This document shows positions 37,715 to 48,739 of a stretch of DNA of 64,000 bases, piece by piece (positions within the stretch are counted from its first letter, which is position 1; every line of letters begins with the position of its first letter). The DNA comes from Cladopsammia gracilis (taxonomy: Eukaryota; Cnidaria; Anthozoa; Scleractinia; Dendrophylliidae), in NCBI GenBank assembly GCA_022457155.1, contig JAJGOT010000237.1:949501-1013500 (forward strand), read 5' to 3'. Both the position numbers and the translations under genes were made by a program. The notes under the pieces were generated by a model. The model worked only from the letters and a program-made list of their open reading frames with translations. It made no database searches and was not told where the DNA came from.

Positions 37715-40279
37715 GATGAGGTCAATGTAGTTTAATAAACAATTTCATTGCATATGTCAATCATGATGTTTATGTATAATAGTGTATATGTCTACTACAA
37801 TATTTCCATCTTCAAAAGTATTTAAGTCAAACCCATCCTTATGGACATCTCCATAATATGGACACCTTTCTATTGTGGACAGTTCTCTTGGTCCCGAAGG
37901 TACCAAAATTCATACAACCCCTTCTCTGTTATACAAACACCTCTATAATGTAGACACTTTCCATATCATTGAGGTTCGACTGTTTATGTTTGTATAATGT
38001 ACGGTTTCACATGTGAAGGTCTCTGGTCAAAAAGCCTATAAAGGGGACAAACCAACAAATCAATGTGAGATCACAAGAGGCCCACATTGTCTGACTTCAT
38101 ACAATTCCACTTTGGCACAATAATGTCATCTCTGACACTATACATAAATAGGAAACAATGTATGGTATACAGGAGCAGTCTTCTCCAGAAGGGTATCTGG
38201 GTGTCCTGTGGTCATGGAAGTCCACTTTTTAAAATACACATTTTTGGATTTAAAAAGTAAATAAAAAGTAAATAAAATTTAAATTGCCCTCAGTGTAATC
38301 CTGGATCTAGAGGAAAACTGAGGGAAAACACTTTTCTGTTGATTAGAGTAGATTCAAAGAATGTTGGCATTTGCACAACCTTTTTGTGCTTGCCATGGGT
38401 CATTGACCAATTTTTTTTTTTTTTACAAGATGTTAATGCCCTTGGGGGGGGGGGGGGCAACTGCTGGAATCGACTAATCCATCAATGTACCTCTGGGGAG
38501 TGGTGTGTGCAGTTTCTGTTGGGTCACCCCCAACCGTTTGCCGCTCCATTGCCATGTTATTACTGATATAATGTAATGGTCAAATTCAACCTTTAACACC
38601 CCCCTCCCCCTCCTCCTCCCCCTCCCCCTTCCCCCTGGGCAACACAGGGAAATTTGATCAATCTTTATGCCTGGGTAGGCAGTAATTTGACATTAGCATA
38701 CATTACATGTATGTTTAGAGTTGAGTTTGTATTTGAAAATGCTCGCCTTCCACCATTAGGTCTGGTTAACAAATCTATGTTTTAATGGCAGTCTGGTGAT
38801 TTGAGGCAAAGCATGCCCTTCTTAAAATCAGACCATATAGTAATTGGTGAATTGGCAGTACTTGTCTTCCTTTTGTCACCATTATAGAAGCTTTTTGCAT
38901 TGGAAGGAACAGTAGTTGCATGAGTGATGAGTAGTGGGAAAAATTGTTTACTGTGTTGATGTTGTTTAGAGCTATAACACTGATCACCGAAACAATGAAC
39001 CTTCACGGCATGAAACAACAAAGTGGGATCACTCTGACTATTGATTTGCATGGTTTCGTGGAACTAGATAGTCCAATATTAAAGAGCAGCTTCCAAGAAA
39101 CCAATGCTACATGTAGGTCACAAGTATCATACTCGAGTTGGTTGAGAAGGTATTCTTGAATTATAGTCAATCTCTACTATTCATAATTATATTAACGTAT
39201 AGGAATGCACATAGTAATTTGTTGTTGTTGTTAGTTTGTACAAAACGACTGAAAATTAAAGTCAGTTCAAATTTACTAAACGTAGATAAGCTTAATCAAC
39301 ACTACAGTTTCGTGAGTTAAAAAGATTTTAATGAGTTACAGAGCTTGTGAACATGGACTCTAGATATCCTACCGTGAAAATACGAAGAACGAATTCCCTT
39401 GACTGAGTGTGTAAACACGTACAATCGAGTTGCTTGCAAAATCACAAAGGGAAATAATGGATTATGGCGATAAAAGTACTTACATGTCTGCAAGCTTCGC
39501 AGTGAAGAAGCCTTCGTTCGCCTTTATAGAAAATTAAAAGGAAGTCCACCTTTCAAGAGCTCTTAAAAAAAGTCATCGAAACGAAAAAAAAGTCATTTTT
39601 GATATGTTTCGTAGAAATAAATAAGGTTCAAAAATTTGTACTTCCGAACCTTAGAGAACTTGAGACGACCTTAGTTAACCGTAAAACTGCACTTAAAGCA
39701 AATTCGAAGAAGGAGAACGCTTCCTTTGAAAGGCATTGCGTTCTTCGCCTTATAAATCTAAAAACATTGTTCCGATTGTCTTGATCATAATCAAATCTCC
39801 AGCATGAATGTTTATAAAGTTCACACAAGTTGTTTTGAGCTCCTTGAGCGAGCACGACGCTGCGTGGGGCCGTTACAATGACGTGTTGAATTCTGATTCG
39901 TCGTCCGCCATTTTGAAAATGGAATCGCGGGAACCAGGCCTGCGTTCTACTGCGCATGTTCAGCCGTTTTTACGCCCTGTCCACGAGTAAAAAGATATTG
40001 GCCGAAAAAGGTATCCAGTGATTTTTGTTATACTTTAACCTATCTAACTTTAAAATATGAAAGAAATCGAATTTTTATTACTTGCCAAAAAATTTCAAGT
40101 TTGTCTGATTTTTACGGACAGGCTCTCTTAAACATTTTTAAAGTATATTTATCGGTGACAACTTAGACTTGTCTTTTGCTGTCAGGATGTACACAAAAAC
40201 CAGTATCTTCTTGTTCTTGAAGTAAGCAAAAGTTTGATTGCCTGTATTATCTGTCTTTTTATGACAAATATACTTATTT
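37715..40279. other. gene-free host sequence with homopolymer and C-rich tracts
   Basis: It contains a T-run then a 13-G run (about 38409-38457), and a ccccctccccctcctcctcc tract (about 38598-38635) that could form an i-motif/G-quadruplex. A caaaatggcggacg start-like context occurs on the minus strand near 39910 with a frame of about 12 codons. No gene is supported. Confidence 0.4.
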
Positions 40280-40334
40280 CAATGAAATAAAATAATGATA
40301 ATAGGCCATACGCTACTGTGATTGTATGTTTTAA

Positions 40335-40373
40335 CTCTCAAGCTTTCGTCGGACACCGACATCGTCAGGAGAA
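40335..40373 (-). ncRNA. hammerhead-like core (mirror copy)
   Basis: Exact inverted copy of 40955-40993: stem I, CTGACGA, stem II GTCGG/CCGAC, GAAA. Confidence 0.4.
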
Positions 40374-40636
40374 AACTGAAAGAATTTACATAAATGCGAA
40401 GCAATATAAAGACTAGCGTGGATACGATGTAACACCTAAACAAGAACAAAAACACTTAAACAAAGAATTCAGACTGACAAAAGATTCAAAACAAAATATT
40501 CAAAATAAAAGGTCCCTCAGTTCTGTGCATTCGTCACGAGAGTTTATTTTGGGTTTTTTGTTTCGAATATGTGCAGCCTCTAAGAGTCTTAGATTTACGG
40601 GGTCGTTGTTTCGGCCGATGATCTTGACAGAAAAAC

Positions 40637-40828
40637 ATGTGCGGCCACGTTGGCAGTCCTGCAGGTGCCTGTAGAAGGATGATGAATCAGGATTTTTCTG
40701 TCAAGATCATCGGCCGAAACAACGACCCCGTAAATCTAAGACTCTTAGAGGCTGCACATATTCGAAACAAAAAACCCAAAATAAACTCTCGTGACGAATG
40801 CACAGAACTGAGGGACCTTTTATTTTGA
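40637..40828 (+). pseudogene. C-terminal remnant of a Penelope-like RT-endonuclease
   Basis: A 63-codon frame whose latter part (IIGRNNDPVNLRLLEAAHI, then ...KINSRDECTELRDLLF and stop) has the look of the GIY-YIG endonuclease end in Penelope-like ORFs: a Glu-containing helix followed by a PxIN turn. The first ~15 codons come from the unrelated spacer, so it is a 5'-truncated relic. Confidence 0.6.
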
Positions 40829-40954
40829 ATATTTTGTTTTGAATCTTTTGTCAGTCTGAATTCTTTGTTTAAGTGTTTTTGTTCTTGTTTAGGTGTTACA
40901 TCGTATCCACGCTAGTCTTTATATTGCTTCGCATTTATGTAAATTCTTTCAGTT

Positions 40955-40993
40955 TTCTCCTGACGATGTCGGTGTCCGACGAAAGCTTGAGAG
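40955..40993 (+). ncRNA. hammerhead-like core in Penelope 3'UTR
   Basis: Stem I TTCTC/GAGAG (one G-U), core CTGACGA, one extra T, stem II GTCGG-TGT-CCGAC, GAAA, minimal stem III AGCT, cleavable CUU. Order and core match type I hammerheads known from Penelope-like elements; the extra base before stem II is non-canonical. Confidence 0.45.
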
Positions 40994-41161
40994 TTAAAAC
41001 ATACAATCACAGTAGCGTATGGCCTATTATCATTATTTTATTTCATTGCAACACGATGCTACTGAAAGACAACTTCATTACTTTACAATACTTATTTCAC
41101 CAGCTGACTACAAGCACCGTACAGGGGGCGGGGCTGGGGGAACTTCAGCTCCCCCCCCCCT

Positions 41162-41306
<145 letters not shown>

Positions 41307-41596
41307 TTAAGAAAAAAAAAATTATTTTAATAGGCGCTATGTTGATAAAATAAATAAACATCGAGTAGACGCGATTGAAACTGAACAAAAATTACAAGCT
41401 TTAAGCTACTTCTGGTAAACCCGGCAACCAGCACAGCTGACGAACGATCATTTTCCGCAGCTCTAAGATTGAAAACCTGGCTCCGTTCCACAATGAAGCA
41501 AGAGGAGGTTCAGCAACCTGACCATACTTAACACTCATACGCCGCAGGGAACAGACAAACGTTGCAGTTCGTAACGTGGCTAATGCGTTTGTTGTG

Positions 41597-41980
41597 TTAT
41601 GAAGGTCACGCTCCCGTGATGTTGTTCAAGTCACGCGTATATGTTATATAATCTTTTCATTGCCCATATATGGAAAATGTAGGAATTAAGCACGTGGTTT
41701 TCAGTTTTAGTTTTTCTGAGTGTGTAAAAAGATTTGGGTTCCTCTGACAATGTTATCACTGACTGTGTCTTTCCAGAGTGTAATATGGACACTAATAAGA
41801 ACAGTTTATCTTAACACTAAAAGAAAGTTGTTGTTGCCAAAACTTTCTCTTGGAGTGTTATGAAGGTCACGCTCCCGTGTTGTTGTTCAAGTCTCATGGC
41901 CCATATATGGAAAATGTAGGAAGCACGTGGTTTTCAGTTTTAGTTTTGCTGAGTGTGTAAAAAGATTTGGGTTCGCTTGA
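41597..41980 (+). repeat. direct duplication, ~120-146-bp copies 259 bp apart
   Basis: gttatgaaggtcacgctccc through gtaaaaagatttgggttc occurs at 41597-41742 and, slightly shortened, at 41856-41974. Non-coding. It is followed by a ttcgcttcgcttcgct tract near 41996-42010. Confidence 0.6.
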
Positions 41981-42534
41981 TCGTTGAAGTTTTTCTTCGC
42001 TTCGCTTCGCTCCGTTTCTTGGCTCTTGGACCTTGAAGACCTTTTGGATCCAGGCAGATAAGCGAACTGAACTTTATAATGAACTTTATTAGTTTTTAGC
42101 TGTAGTTTTGTAGCACATTGTCGTAATAAATTTTGTGTTCCTGTTACATCAGTTGTTGTGAATGTCGCCCGATTCACCGTTTGTTACAGACACGTTCTTT
42201 ATTTCGAATCTTCAGTTTTGCGTCTGTAACAGTTGGTTGTAATGATAATCGAAAAACAAATTTCGGTAGCTTTAAAGAAACTGGCTCTAATCTTTATCTT
42301 ATCGAATCTTATATGTCATGATACTCGGCCGTTATTTTTATCGTTGTCATCAACAACTCCTTCAGAGCGGTTATTTTGTTCGTTGTGTTTCTTGCAATGT
42401 TTAGAAAAGGCTCAGGTCTGTAAAGTTAGTAGGTGTTGCTAATAGCTTCTGTCCGTTAAGTTGAGCTTGCGATGTACGGACATGTATGGAACGCCATAAC
42501 TGCCTTATGAAACTTGTTTACATTCTTTAGGGTG

Positions 42535-42930
42535 GTTATTTCATTATATGCGGTGGTTACATCATTATATGCGGTGGTTATATCATTATATGTGGTGGTT
42601 TCATCATTATATGCGGTGGTTACATCATTATATGCGGTGCCTTCTTCATTATATTCGGTGCTTTTTCCATTATATGTGGTGCTTATTCCATTCTACGCGG
42701 TGGTTTTTTCATTATATGCGGTACTTATTGTATTATAAGTGGTGCTTTTTTATTTATATGCGGTGTTTATCGCATTCTACGGGGTGCTTATTTGATTATG
42801 TGCGGTGGTTAATTCGTTACGTGCATTGCTTTCTTCTTGCGGTGCTTTTCCCGGTATATGCGGTGCTTTTTTCATTATGTGCGGTGGTTAATTCGTTATA
42901 CGCGGTGCTTTTTTCGTTATACTCACGGAG
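42535..42930 (+). repeat. 21-bp minisatellite (left end of copy 1)
   Basis: Units ggtggttacatcattatatg with drift (ggtgcttttttcattatat). It is open in two frames because 21 is a multiple of three, giving SLYAVVT-type peptides that are not credible genes. The inverted partner is at 45003-45405. Confidence 0.85.
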
Positions 42931-43001
42931 CCTCGCTGTCGTTTGATTTCAAGCGAGGCCAACAACACAAGGAGGCCTGGGTTCTGGGCATTTTCGCAAA
43001 A

Positions 43002-43195
43002 ATGGCGGCCTCCTTGGATGTTATGGCTCGTATTCTTTAAAAACTCAGTTTAGGTCATTTGACCGAACTGTTCCAAAGGCAAAAAATTACTCCAGATATA
43101 ATATCAATGTTATCTACTCATGAAATAAATCAATTAGGGATAATCAACAGGGTGGACATGATGAATTTACGCTTGGAATGTTCTATGTTGATATT
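43002..43195 (+). pseudogene. SAM-like domain exon, interrupted (copy 1)
   Basis: It begins atggcggcctcc like the intact 46246 copy but has a 9-bp deletion and an in-frame stop (gtattctttaa) after 12 codons. Downstream sequence still encodes LSLGHLTELFQR...LGIINRVDMMNLRLEC. Confidence 0.55.
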
Positions 43196-43665
43196 CTGAT
43201 CTGCAAAATCCTTTGAAAGGTGGTACGAGTACCATAAGTGACTTTTTAGGTTAATGTTTTAGTTTGCCCAAAAACACCTGAATTTTAGCTTTTTAAAGTA
43301 GCAACTGAAGCTCACTCAAGGGTGGTAAAGCTATTTAAATTCAAATACTGTACCAAACACAAGCACATGTGACTTCAGTGAGTACAAACAACAGCTTGTA
43401 TAGAAACAACTCATAAAACAACCATTTATTAAAATATTTGTTAAAGTAGTCCTTTCATATTACCCTCTAATACAGACATTTCTGTTAAACTTTATGCAAT
43501 CTGCAATGCAACTACTTTATGTCATCAAATAATAAAATAAGAATCATCAGTCTCTATTTCTGATTTTTTTCAACTTACTTTTATTCTTGCATTTAACTGT
43601 AAAGCTAGTCTGTTGTAAGTCTACTTGAACAACCTTAATCTAAGTGACTAACCCAACTATTTTCA

Positions 43666-43890
43666 GAAACTCAAATCCTGCAACCAGAAGTGCAGAATGC
43701 AAAAAATAATATGAGGATTGAAAAAGTATCTAAGTTGCATGGTGTATCTAAGTTACTGTCCTTGCAGATCACTCTTGCTATGTTGAAATATAAACATATT
43801 CCTGTCCCAATTCTGAAGAAAATGCTTAAGTTTAAATTGGTTAGAAGAAGGAGCAGTATTTATTGGGTATCCCATAAAACAACTAAATGA
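43666..43890 (+). pseudogene. second exon remnant (copy 1)
   Basis: Acceptor ttattttcag-like site at 43666, then a basic frame ending SHKTTK-stop. Same as 46937-47161 in copy 2. No recognised domain. Confidence 0.35.
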
Positions 43891-45002
43891 CCACCATTTT
43901 GTGACAATATTCTTGACTGCACTGATTATAACTCTCAAAGTTGCAATGAAAGTCCAATAAAATGACCAGCACCCACCCCTTTCTCTATACCTGATAACAA
44001 GAACTAAACAGTGAGTATAAAACAAGCTCATAAGTCTGTCATGTGTCATTGCCCGAGGTTATGAGTCTGTTATTATATGGTTGTTCTGAAAAGAACTCTC
44101 ACACAACAACAACAAAAATCTTTATTAGTTATAGTTATTATAGAATTTATAATACTGGCCTGTAGTTGACAAAGACTGATGTCACATTATCAATCACTTT
44201 ACTGAGCAACATTTATAAACTGGTCACATATTGACTGCGATTCTGCTAAATGTGTTACAAAGCAGACTGAGAAGCTGGTTTATCAACTTAAAACAATAGT
44301 CAATGATGTTTGTAGACAACTGATCAACAACATTAAGTGATAGGACAAACAATATATGCACCAATCACTGACTTAAGTCTCAATAGTCAACTGAATAACA
44401 CCATGGCTTAACTGAACAACTGGCAGCAACAGAACAACAAAAACCCACATGATCACACTCAACAGACTTATGATACTCCTGGGTTCAATTATCTCCTTCA
44501 GTTTTGGCTTGAATTATACATTACCAAAATATGCATTCGAAAAAGCAAGATCATACATGTTAAATAAGTCCTCTTCTTTGGGTAAGGGGACATCCATAGT
44601 TGGCCGTGGTAGACACAAACGATTGACGCAGGTGTTAGCTGTTGGTAAAAATACCTCTGAAACCTCTACAAAGATTAAACTTGGGTGCAGAACAAATCCC
44701 AAAACAGGCTCCTCTTCAGCTCCTGTGGTAAATTTGAGAATGCGAGCCAGTTTTCACGCCAAGTGAAGCCAGGTTTCCATCTGACAAGCATGCCACGACT
44801 TCTGGTTCGACTCTCTCAGCTTCAAATCTCTCCCTCAGAACACCTAACCCTAACTCATTCAAAATTGGTTCCATGTTTGGCTAAAAACCATGAGACAGTG
44901 ACGAAAGGTTGCAGCTTCAAAATGGCGGTAGTCGCTGGCTCCATGCCTCATACCCAGGCCTCCTTGTGTTGTTGGCCTCGCTTGAAATCAAACGACAACG
45001 AG

Positions 45003-45405
45003 GCTCCGTGAGTATAACGAAAAAAGCACCGCGTATAACGAATTAACCACCGCACATAATGAAAAAAGCACCGCATATACCGGGAAAAGCACCGCAAGAA
45101 GAAAGCAATGCACGTAACCAATTAACCACCGCACATAATCAAATAAGCACCCCGTAGAATGCGATAAACACCGCATATAAATAAAAAAGCACCACTTATA
45201 ATACAATAAGTACCGCATATAATGAAGAAACCACCGCGTAGAATGGAATAAGCACCACATATAATGGAAAAAGCACCGAATATAATGAAGAAGTCACCGC
45301 ATATAATGATGTAACCACCGCATATAATGATGAAACCACCACATATAATGATATAACCACCGCATATAATGATGTAACCACCGCATATAATGAAAAAACC
45401 ACCCT
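45003..45405 (-). repeat. 21-bp minisatellite (right end of copy 1)
   Basis: Inverted partner of 42535-42930, forming most of the terminal inverted repeat. Confidence 0.85.
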
Positions 45406-45597
45406 AAAGAATGTAAACAAGTATCATAAGGCAGTTATGGCGTTCCATAGACATGTTTGGTTATTAAGATATAAATGGCAGTGTTACGGCTTAGTTGCCC
45501 AAGAAATACATTGTGTCATTTGCATTTTCCGCTCATTTTTGACGACTTACATTCAAACATTTCATGGGAGCATGCTCCACGGATCCCCCCCGGATCC

Positions 45598-45619
45598 TAC
45601 CCCCCCCCCCCCCCCCCCT
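45598..45619 (+). repeat. poly-C tract
   Basis: About 20 consecutive C between the two 3-kb elements. Confidence 0.9.
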
Positions 45620-45754
45620 CACTAGGTGCTGACTAAACCCTTTGAGCTACAAGGAAAGTTATCTAATTTAGAAAATCGTGTTGATATACCGTAAGCCTAC
45701 TTATATATATGGAACGCCATAACTGCCTTATGATACTTGTTTACATTCCTTAGG

Positions 45755-46165
45755 GTGGTTTTGGCATTATATGCGGTGGTTACATCATTATATGCGGTGG
45801 TTATATCATTATATGTGGTGGTTTCATCATTATATGCGGTGGTTACATCATTATATGCGGTGACTTCTTCATTATATTCGGTGCTTTTTCCATTATATGT
45901 GGTGCTTATTCCATTATACGCGGTGGTTTCTTCATTATATGCGGTACTTATTGTATTATAAGTGGTGCTTTTTTATTTATATGCGGTGTTTATCGCATTC
46001 TACGTGGTAATTTTTTCATTATACGAGGTGCTTATTTGATTATGTGCGGTGGTTAATTCGTTACGTGCATTGCTTTCTTCTTGCGGTGCTTTTCCCGGTA
46101 TATGCGGTGCTTTTTTCATTATGTGCGGTGGTTAATTCGTTATACGCGGTGCTTTTTTCGTTATA
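45755..46165 (+). repeat. 21-bp minisatellite (left end of copy 2)
   Basis: As in copy 1; inverted partner at 48290-48695. Confidence 0.85.
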
Positions 46166-46245
46166 CTCACGGAGCCTCGTTGTCGTTTGATTTCAAGCGA
46201 GGCCAATAACACAAGGAGGCCTGGGTTCTGGGCATTTTCGCAAAA

Positions 46246-46452
46246 ATGGCGGCCTCCTTGGGAAAGTTGGATGTTATGACTCGTATTCTTAAAAAACTCA
46301 GTTTAGGTCATATGACCGAACTGTTCCAAAGGGAAAAAATTACTCCAGGTATAATATCAATGTTAACTACTCATGAAATAAATCAATTAGGGATAATCAA
46401 CAGGGCGGACATGATGAATTTACGCTTGGAATGTTCTATGTTGATATTCTGA
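46246..46452 (+). CDS. SAM-like domain exon inside 3-kb element
   Basis: 68 codons starting MAASLGKLDVM in a caaaaATGgcgg context. The pattern LGHMTELFQREKITPGII...LTTHEINQLGIINRADMMNLR matches a sterile alpha motif: helix 1, short helices, the LG-I turn and a long last helix. Cnidarian transposon proteins often carry such an N-terminal SAM. Whether it is translated, alone or spliced to 46937-47161, is unknown. Confidence 0.5.
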   Translation: MAASLGKLDVMTRILKKLSLGHMTELFQREKITPGIISMLTTHEINQLGIINRADMMNLRLECSMLIF

Positions 46453-46936
46453 TCTGCAAAATCCTTTGAAAGGTGGTACGAATACCATAAGTGACTTTTT
46501 AGGTTAATGTTTGAGTTTGCCCAAAAACACCTGAATTTTTGTATGTAGCTTTTAGCTTTTTAAAGTAGCAACTGAAGCTCACTCAAGGGTGGTAAAGCTA
46601 TTTAAATTCAAATACTGTACCAAACACAAGCACATGTGACTTCAGTGAGTACAAACAACAGCTTGTATAGAAACAACTCATAAAACAACCTTTTATTAAA
46701 ATATTTGTTAAAGTAGTCCTTTCATATTACCCTCTAATACAGACATTTCTGTTAAACTTTATGCAATCTGCAATGCAACTACTTTATGTCATCAAATAAT
46801 AAAATAAGAATCATCAGTCTCTATTTCTGATTTTTTTCAACTTACTTTTATTCTTGCATTTAACTGTAAAGCTAGTCTGTTGTAAGTCTACTTGAACAAC
46901 CTTAATCTAAGTGACTAACCCAACTATAATTTTCAG

Positions 46937-47161
46937 AAACTCAAATCCTGCAACCAGAAGTGCAGAATGCATAAAAATAATATGAGGATTGAAAAAGTAT
47001 CTAAGTTGCACGGTGTATCTAAGTTACTGTCCTTGCAGATCACTCTTGCCATGCTGAAATATAAACATATTCCTGTCCCAATTCTGAAGAAAATGCTTAA
47101 GTTTAAACAGGTTAGAAGAAGGAGCAGTATTTATTGGGTATCCCATAAAACAACTAAATGA
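46937..47161 (+). CDS. possible second exon of the 3-kb element gene
   Basis: Preceded by actataattttcag (acceptor-like). About 74 codons, Lys/Leu-rich, ending SHKTTK. Conserved between both element copies with only a few replacements, which could also reflect recent origin. No family recognised. Confidence 0.35.
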   Translation, partial: KLKSCNQKCRMHKNNMRIEKVSKLHGVSKLLSLQITLAMLKYKHIPVPILKKMLKFKQVRRRSSIYWVSHKTTK

Positions 47162-48289
47162 CCACCATTTTGTGACAATATTCTTGACTGCACTGATTAT
47201 AACTCTCAAAGTTGCAATGAAAGTCCAATAAAATGACCAGCACCCACCCCTTTCTCTATACCTGATAACAAGAACTAAACAGTGAGTATAAAACAAGCTC
47301 ATAAGTCTGTCACGTGTCATTGCCCGAGGTTATGAGCCTGTTATTATATGGTTGTTCTGAAAAGAACTCTCACACAACAACAACAACAAAAATCTTTATT
47401 AGTTATAGTTATTATAGAATTTATAATACTGGCCTGTAGTTGACAAAGACTGATGTCACATTATCAATCACTTTACTGAGCAACATTTATAAACTGGTCA
47501 CATATTGACTGCGATTCTGCTAAATGTGTTACAAAGCAGACTGAGAAGCTGGTTTATCAACTTAAAACAATAGTGAATGATGTTTGTAGACAACTGATCA
47601 ACAACATTAAGTGATAGGACAAACAATATATGCACCAATCACTGACTTGAGTCTCAATAGTCAACTGAATAACACCATGGCTTAACTGAACTGGCAGCAA
47701 CAGAACAACAAAAACCCACATGATCACACTCAACAGACTTATGATTCCTGGGTTCAATTATCTCCTTCAGTTTTGCCTTGAATTATACATCACCAAAATA
47801 AGCATTCGAAAAAGCAAGATCATACATGTTAAATAAGTCCTCTTCTTTGGGTAAGGGGACATCCATAGTTGCCCTTGGTAGACACAAACGATTGACGCAG
47901 GTGTTAGGTGTTGGTAAAAATACATCTGAAACCTCTACAAAGATTAAACTTGGGTGCAGAACAAATCCCAAAACAGGCTCCTCTTCAGCTCCTGTGGCAA
48001 ATTTGAGAATGTGAGCCAGTTTTCACGCCAAGTGAAGCCAGGTTTCCATCTGACAAGCACGCCACGACTTCTGGTTCGACTCTCTCAGCTTCAAATCTCT
48101 CCCTCAGAACACCTAACCCTAACTCATTCAAAATTGGTTCCATGTTTGGCTAAAAACCATGAGACAGTGACGAAAGGTTGCAGCTTCAAAATGGCGGTAG
48201 TCGCTGGCTCCATGCCTCATACCCAGGCCTCCTTGTGTTATTGGCCTCGCTTGAAATCAAACGACAACGAGGCTCCGTGAGTATAACGA

Positions 48290-48695
48290 AAAAAGCACCG
48301 CGTATAACGAATTAACCACCGCACATAATGAAAAAAGCACCGCATATACCGGGAAAAGCACCGCAAGAAGAAAGCAATGCACGTAACGAATTAACCACCG
48401 CACATAATCAAATAAGCACCTCGTATAATGAAAAAATTACCACGTAGAATGCGATAAACACCGCATATAAATAAAAAAGCACCACTTATAATACAATAAG
48501 TACCGCATATAATGAAGAAACCACCGCGTATAATGGAATAAGCACCACATATAATGGAAAAAGCACCGAATATAATGAAGAAGTCACCGCATATAATGAT
48601 GTAACCACCGCATATAATGATGAAACCACCACATATAATGATATAACCACCGCATATAATGATGTAACCACCGCATATAATGCAAAAACCACCCT
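48290..48695 (-). repeat. 21-bp minisatellite (right end of copy 2)
   Basis: Inverted partner of 45755-46165. Confidence 0.85.
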
Positions 48696-48739
48696 AAGGA
48701 ATGTAAACAAGTATCATAAGGCAGTTATGGCGTTCCATA

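Larger units (their letters stand above)
40280..41048. mobile_element. head-to-head pair of Penelope-like 3' ends (foldback)
   Basis: Arms 40280-40635 and 40693-41048 are essentially perfect 356-bp inverted repeats around a 57-bp spacer. On the + strand the spacer and right arm encode the end of a GIY-YIG endonuclease (see 40637-40828), then a 3'UTR carrying a hammerhead-like hairpin and a terminal ataataggcc-type end. Inverted, 5'-truncated double insertions are known for Penelope-like elements. Confidence 0.7.
42485..45449. mobile_element. 3-kb terminal-inverted-repeat element, copy 1
   Basis: Starts tatggaacgccataactg and ends with its complement at 45449; gacatg flanks both sides (42479-42484 and 45450-45455), a 6-bp target duplication. 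The ~450-bp terminal repeats contain a 21-bp minisatellite (ggtggttacatcattatatgc, ~18 units) and a shared ggcctcgcttgaaatcaaacg segment. The interior carries SAM-like exon remnants but no transposase, so it is non-autonomous. About 95-97% similar to copy 2. Confidence 0.75.
45708..48739. mobile_element. 3-kb terminal-inverted-repeat element, copy 2
   Basis: Same termini as copy 1 (tatggaacgcc...ggcgttccata), flanked by ttatata on both sides; the A/T-only target makes the duplication ambiguous at 6 or 7 bp. It is 258 bp from copy 1, in the same orientation. The interior is collinear, with an intact SAM-like exon and a second exon. Different target duplications show two separate insertions rather than a segmental duplication. 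Confidence 0.75.

Noticed and set aside
42514..42946. SLYAVVT-repeat 'proteins' at the 3-kb element ends
   Set aside because: A 21-bp minisatellite is automatically open in several frames; there is no supporting start context or conservation beyond the repeat.
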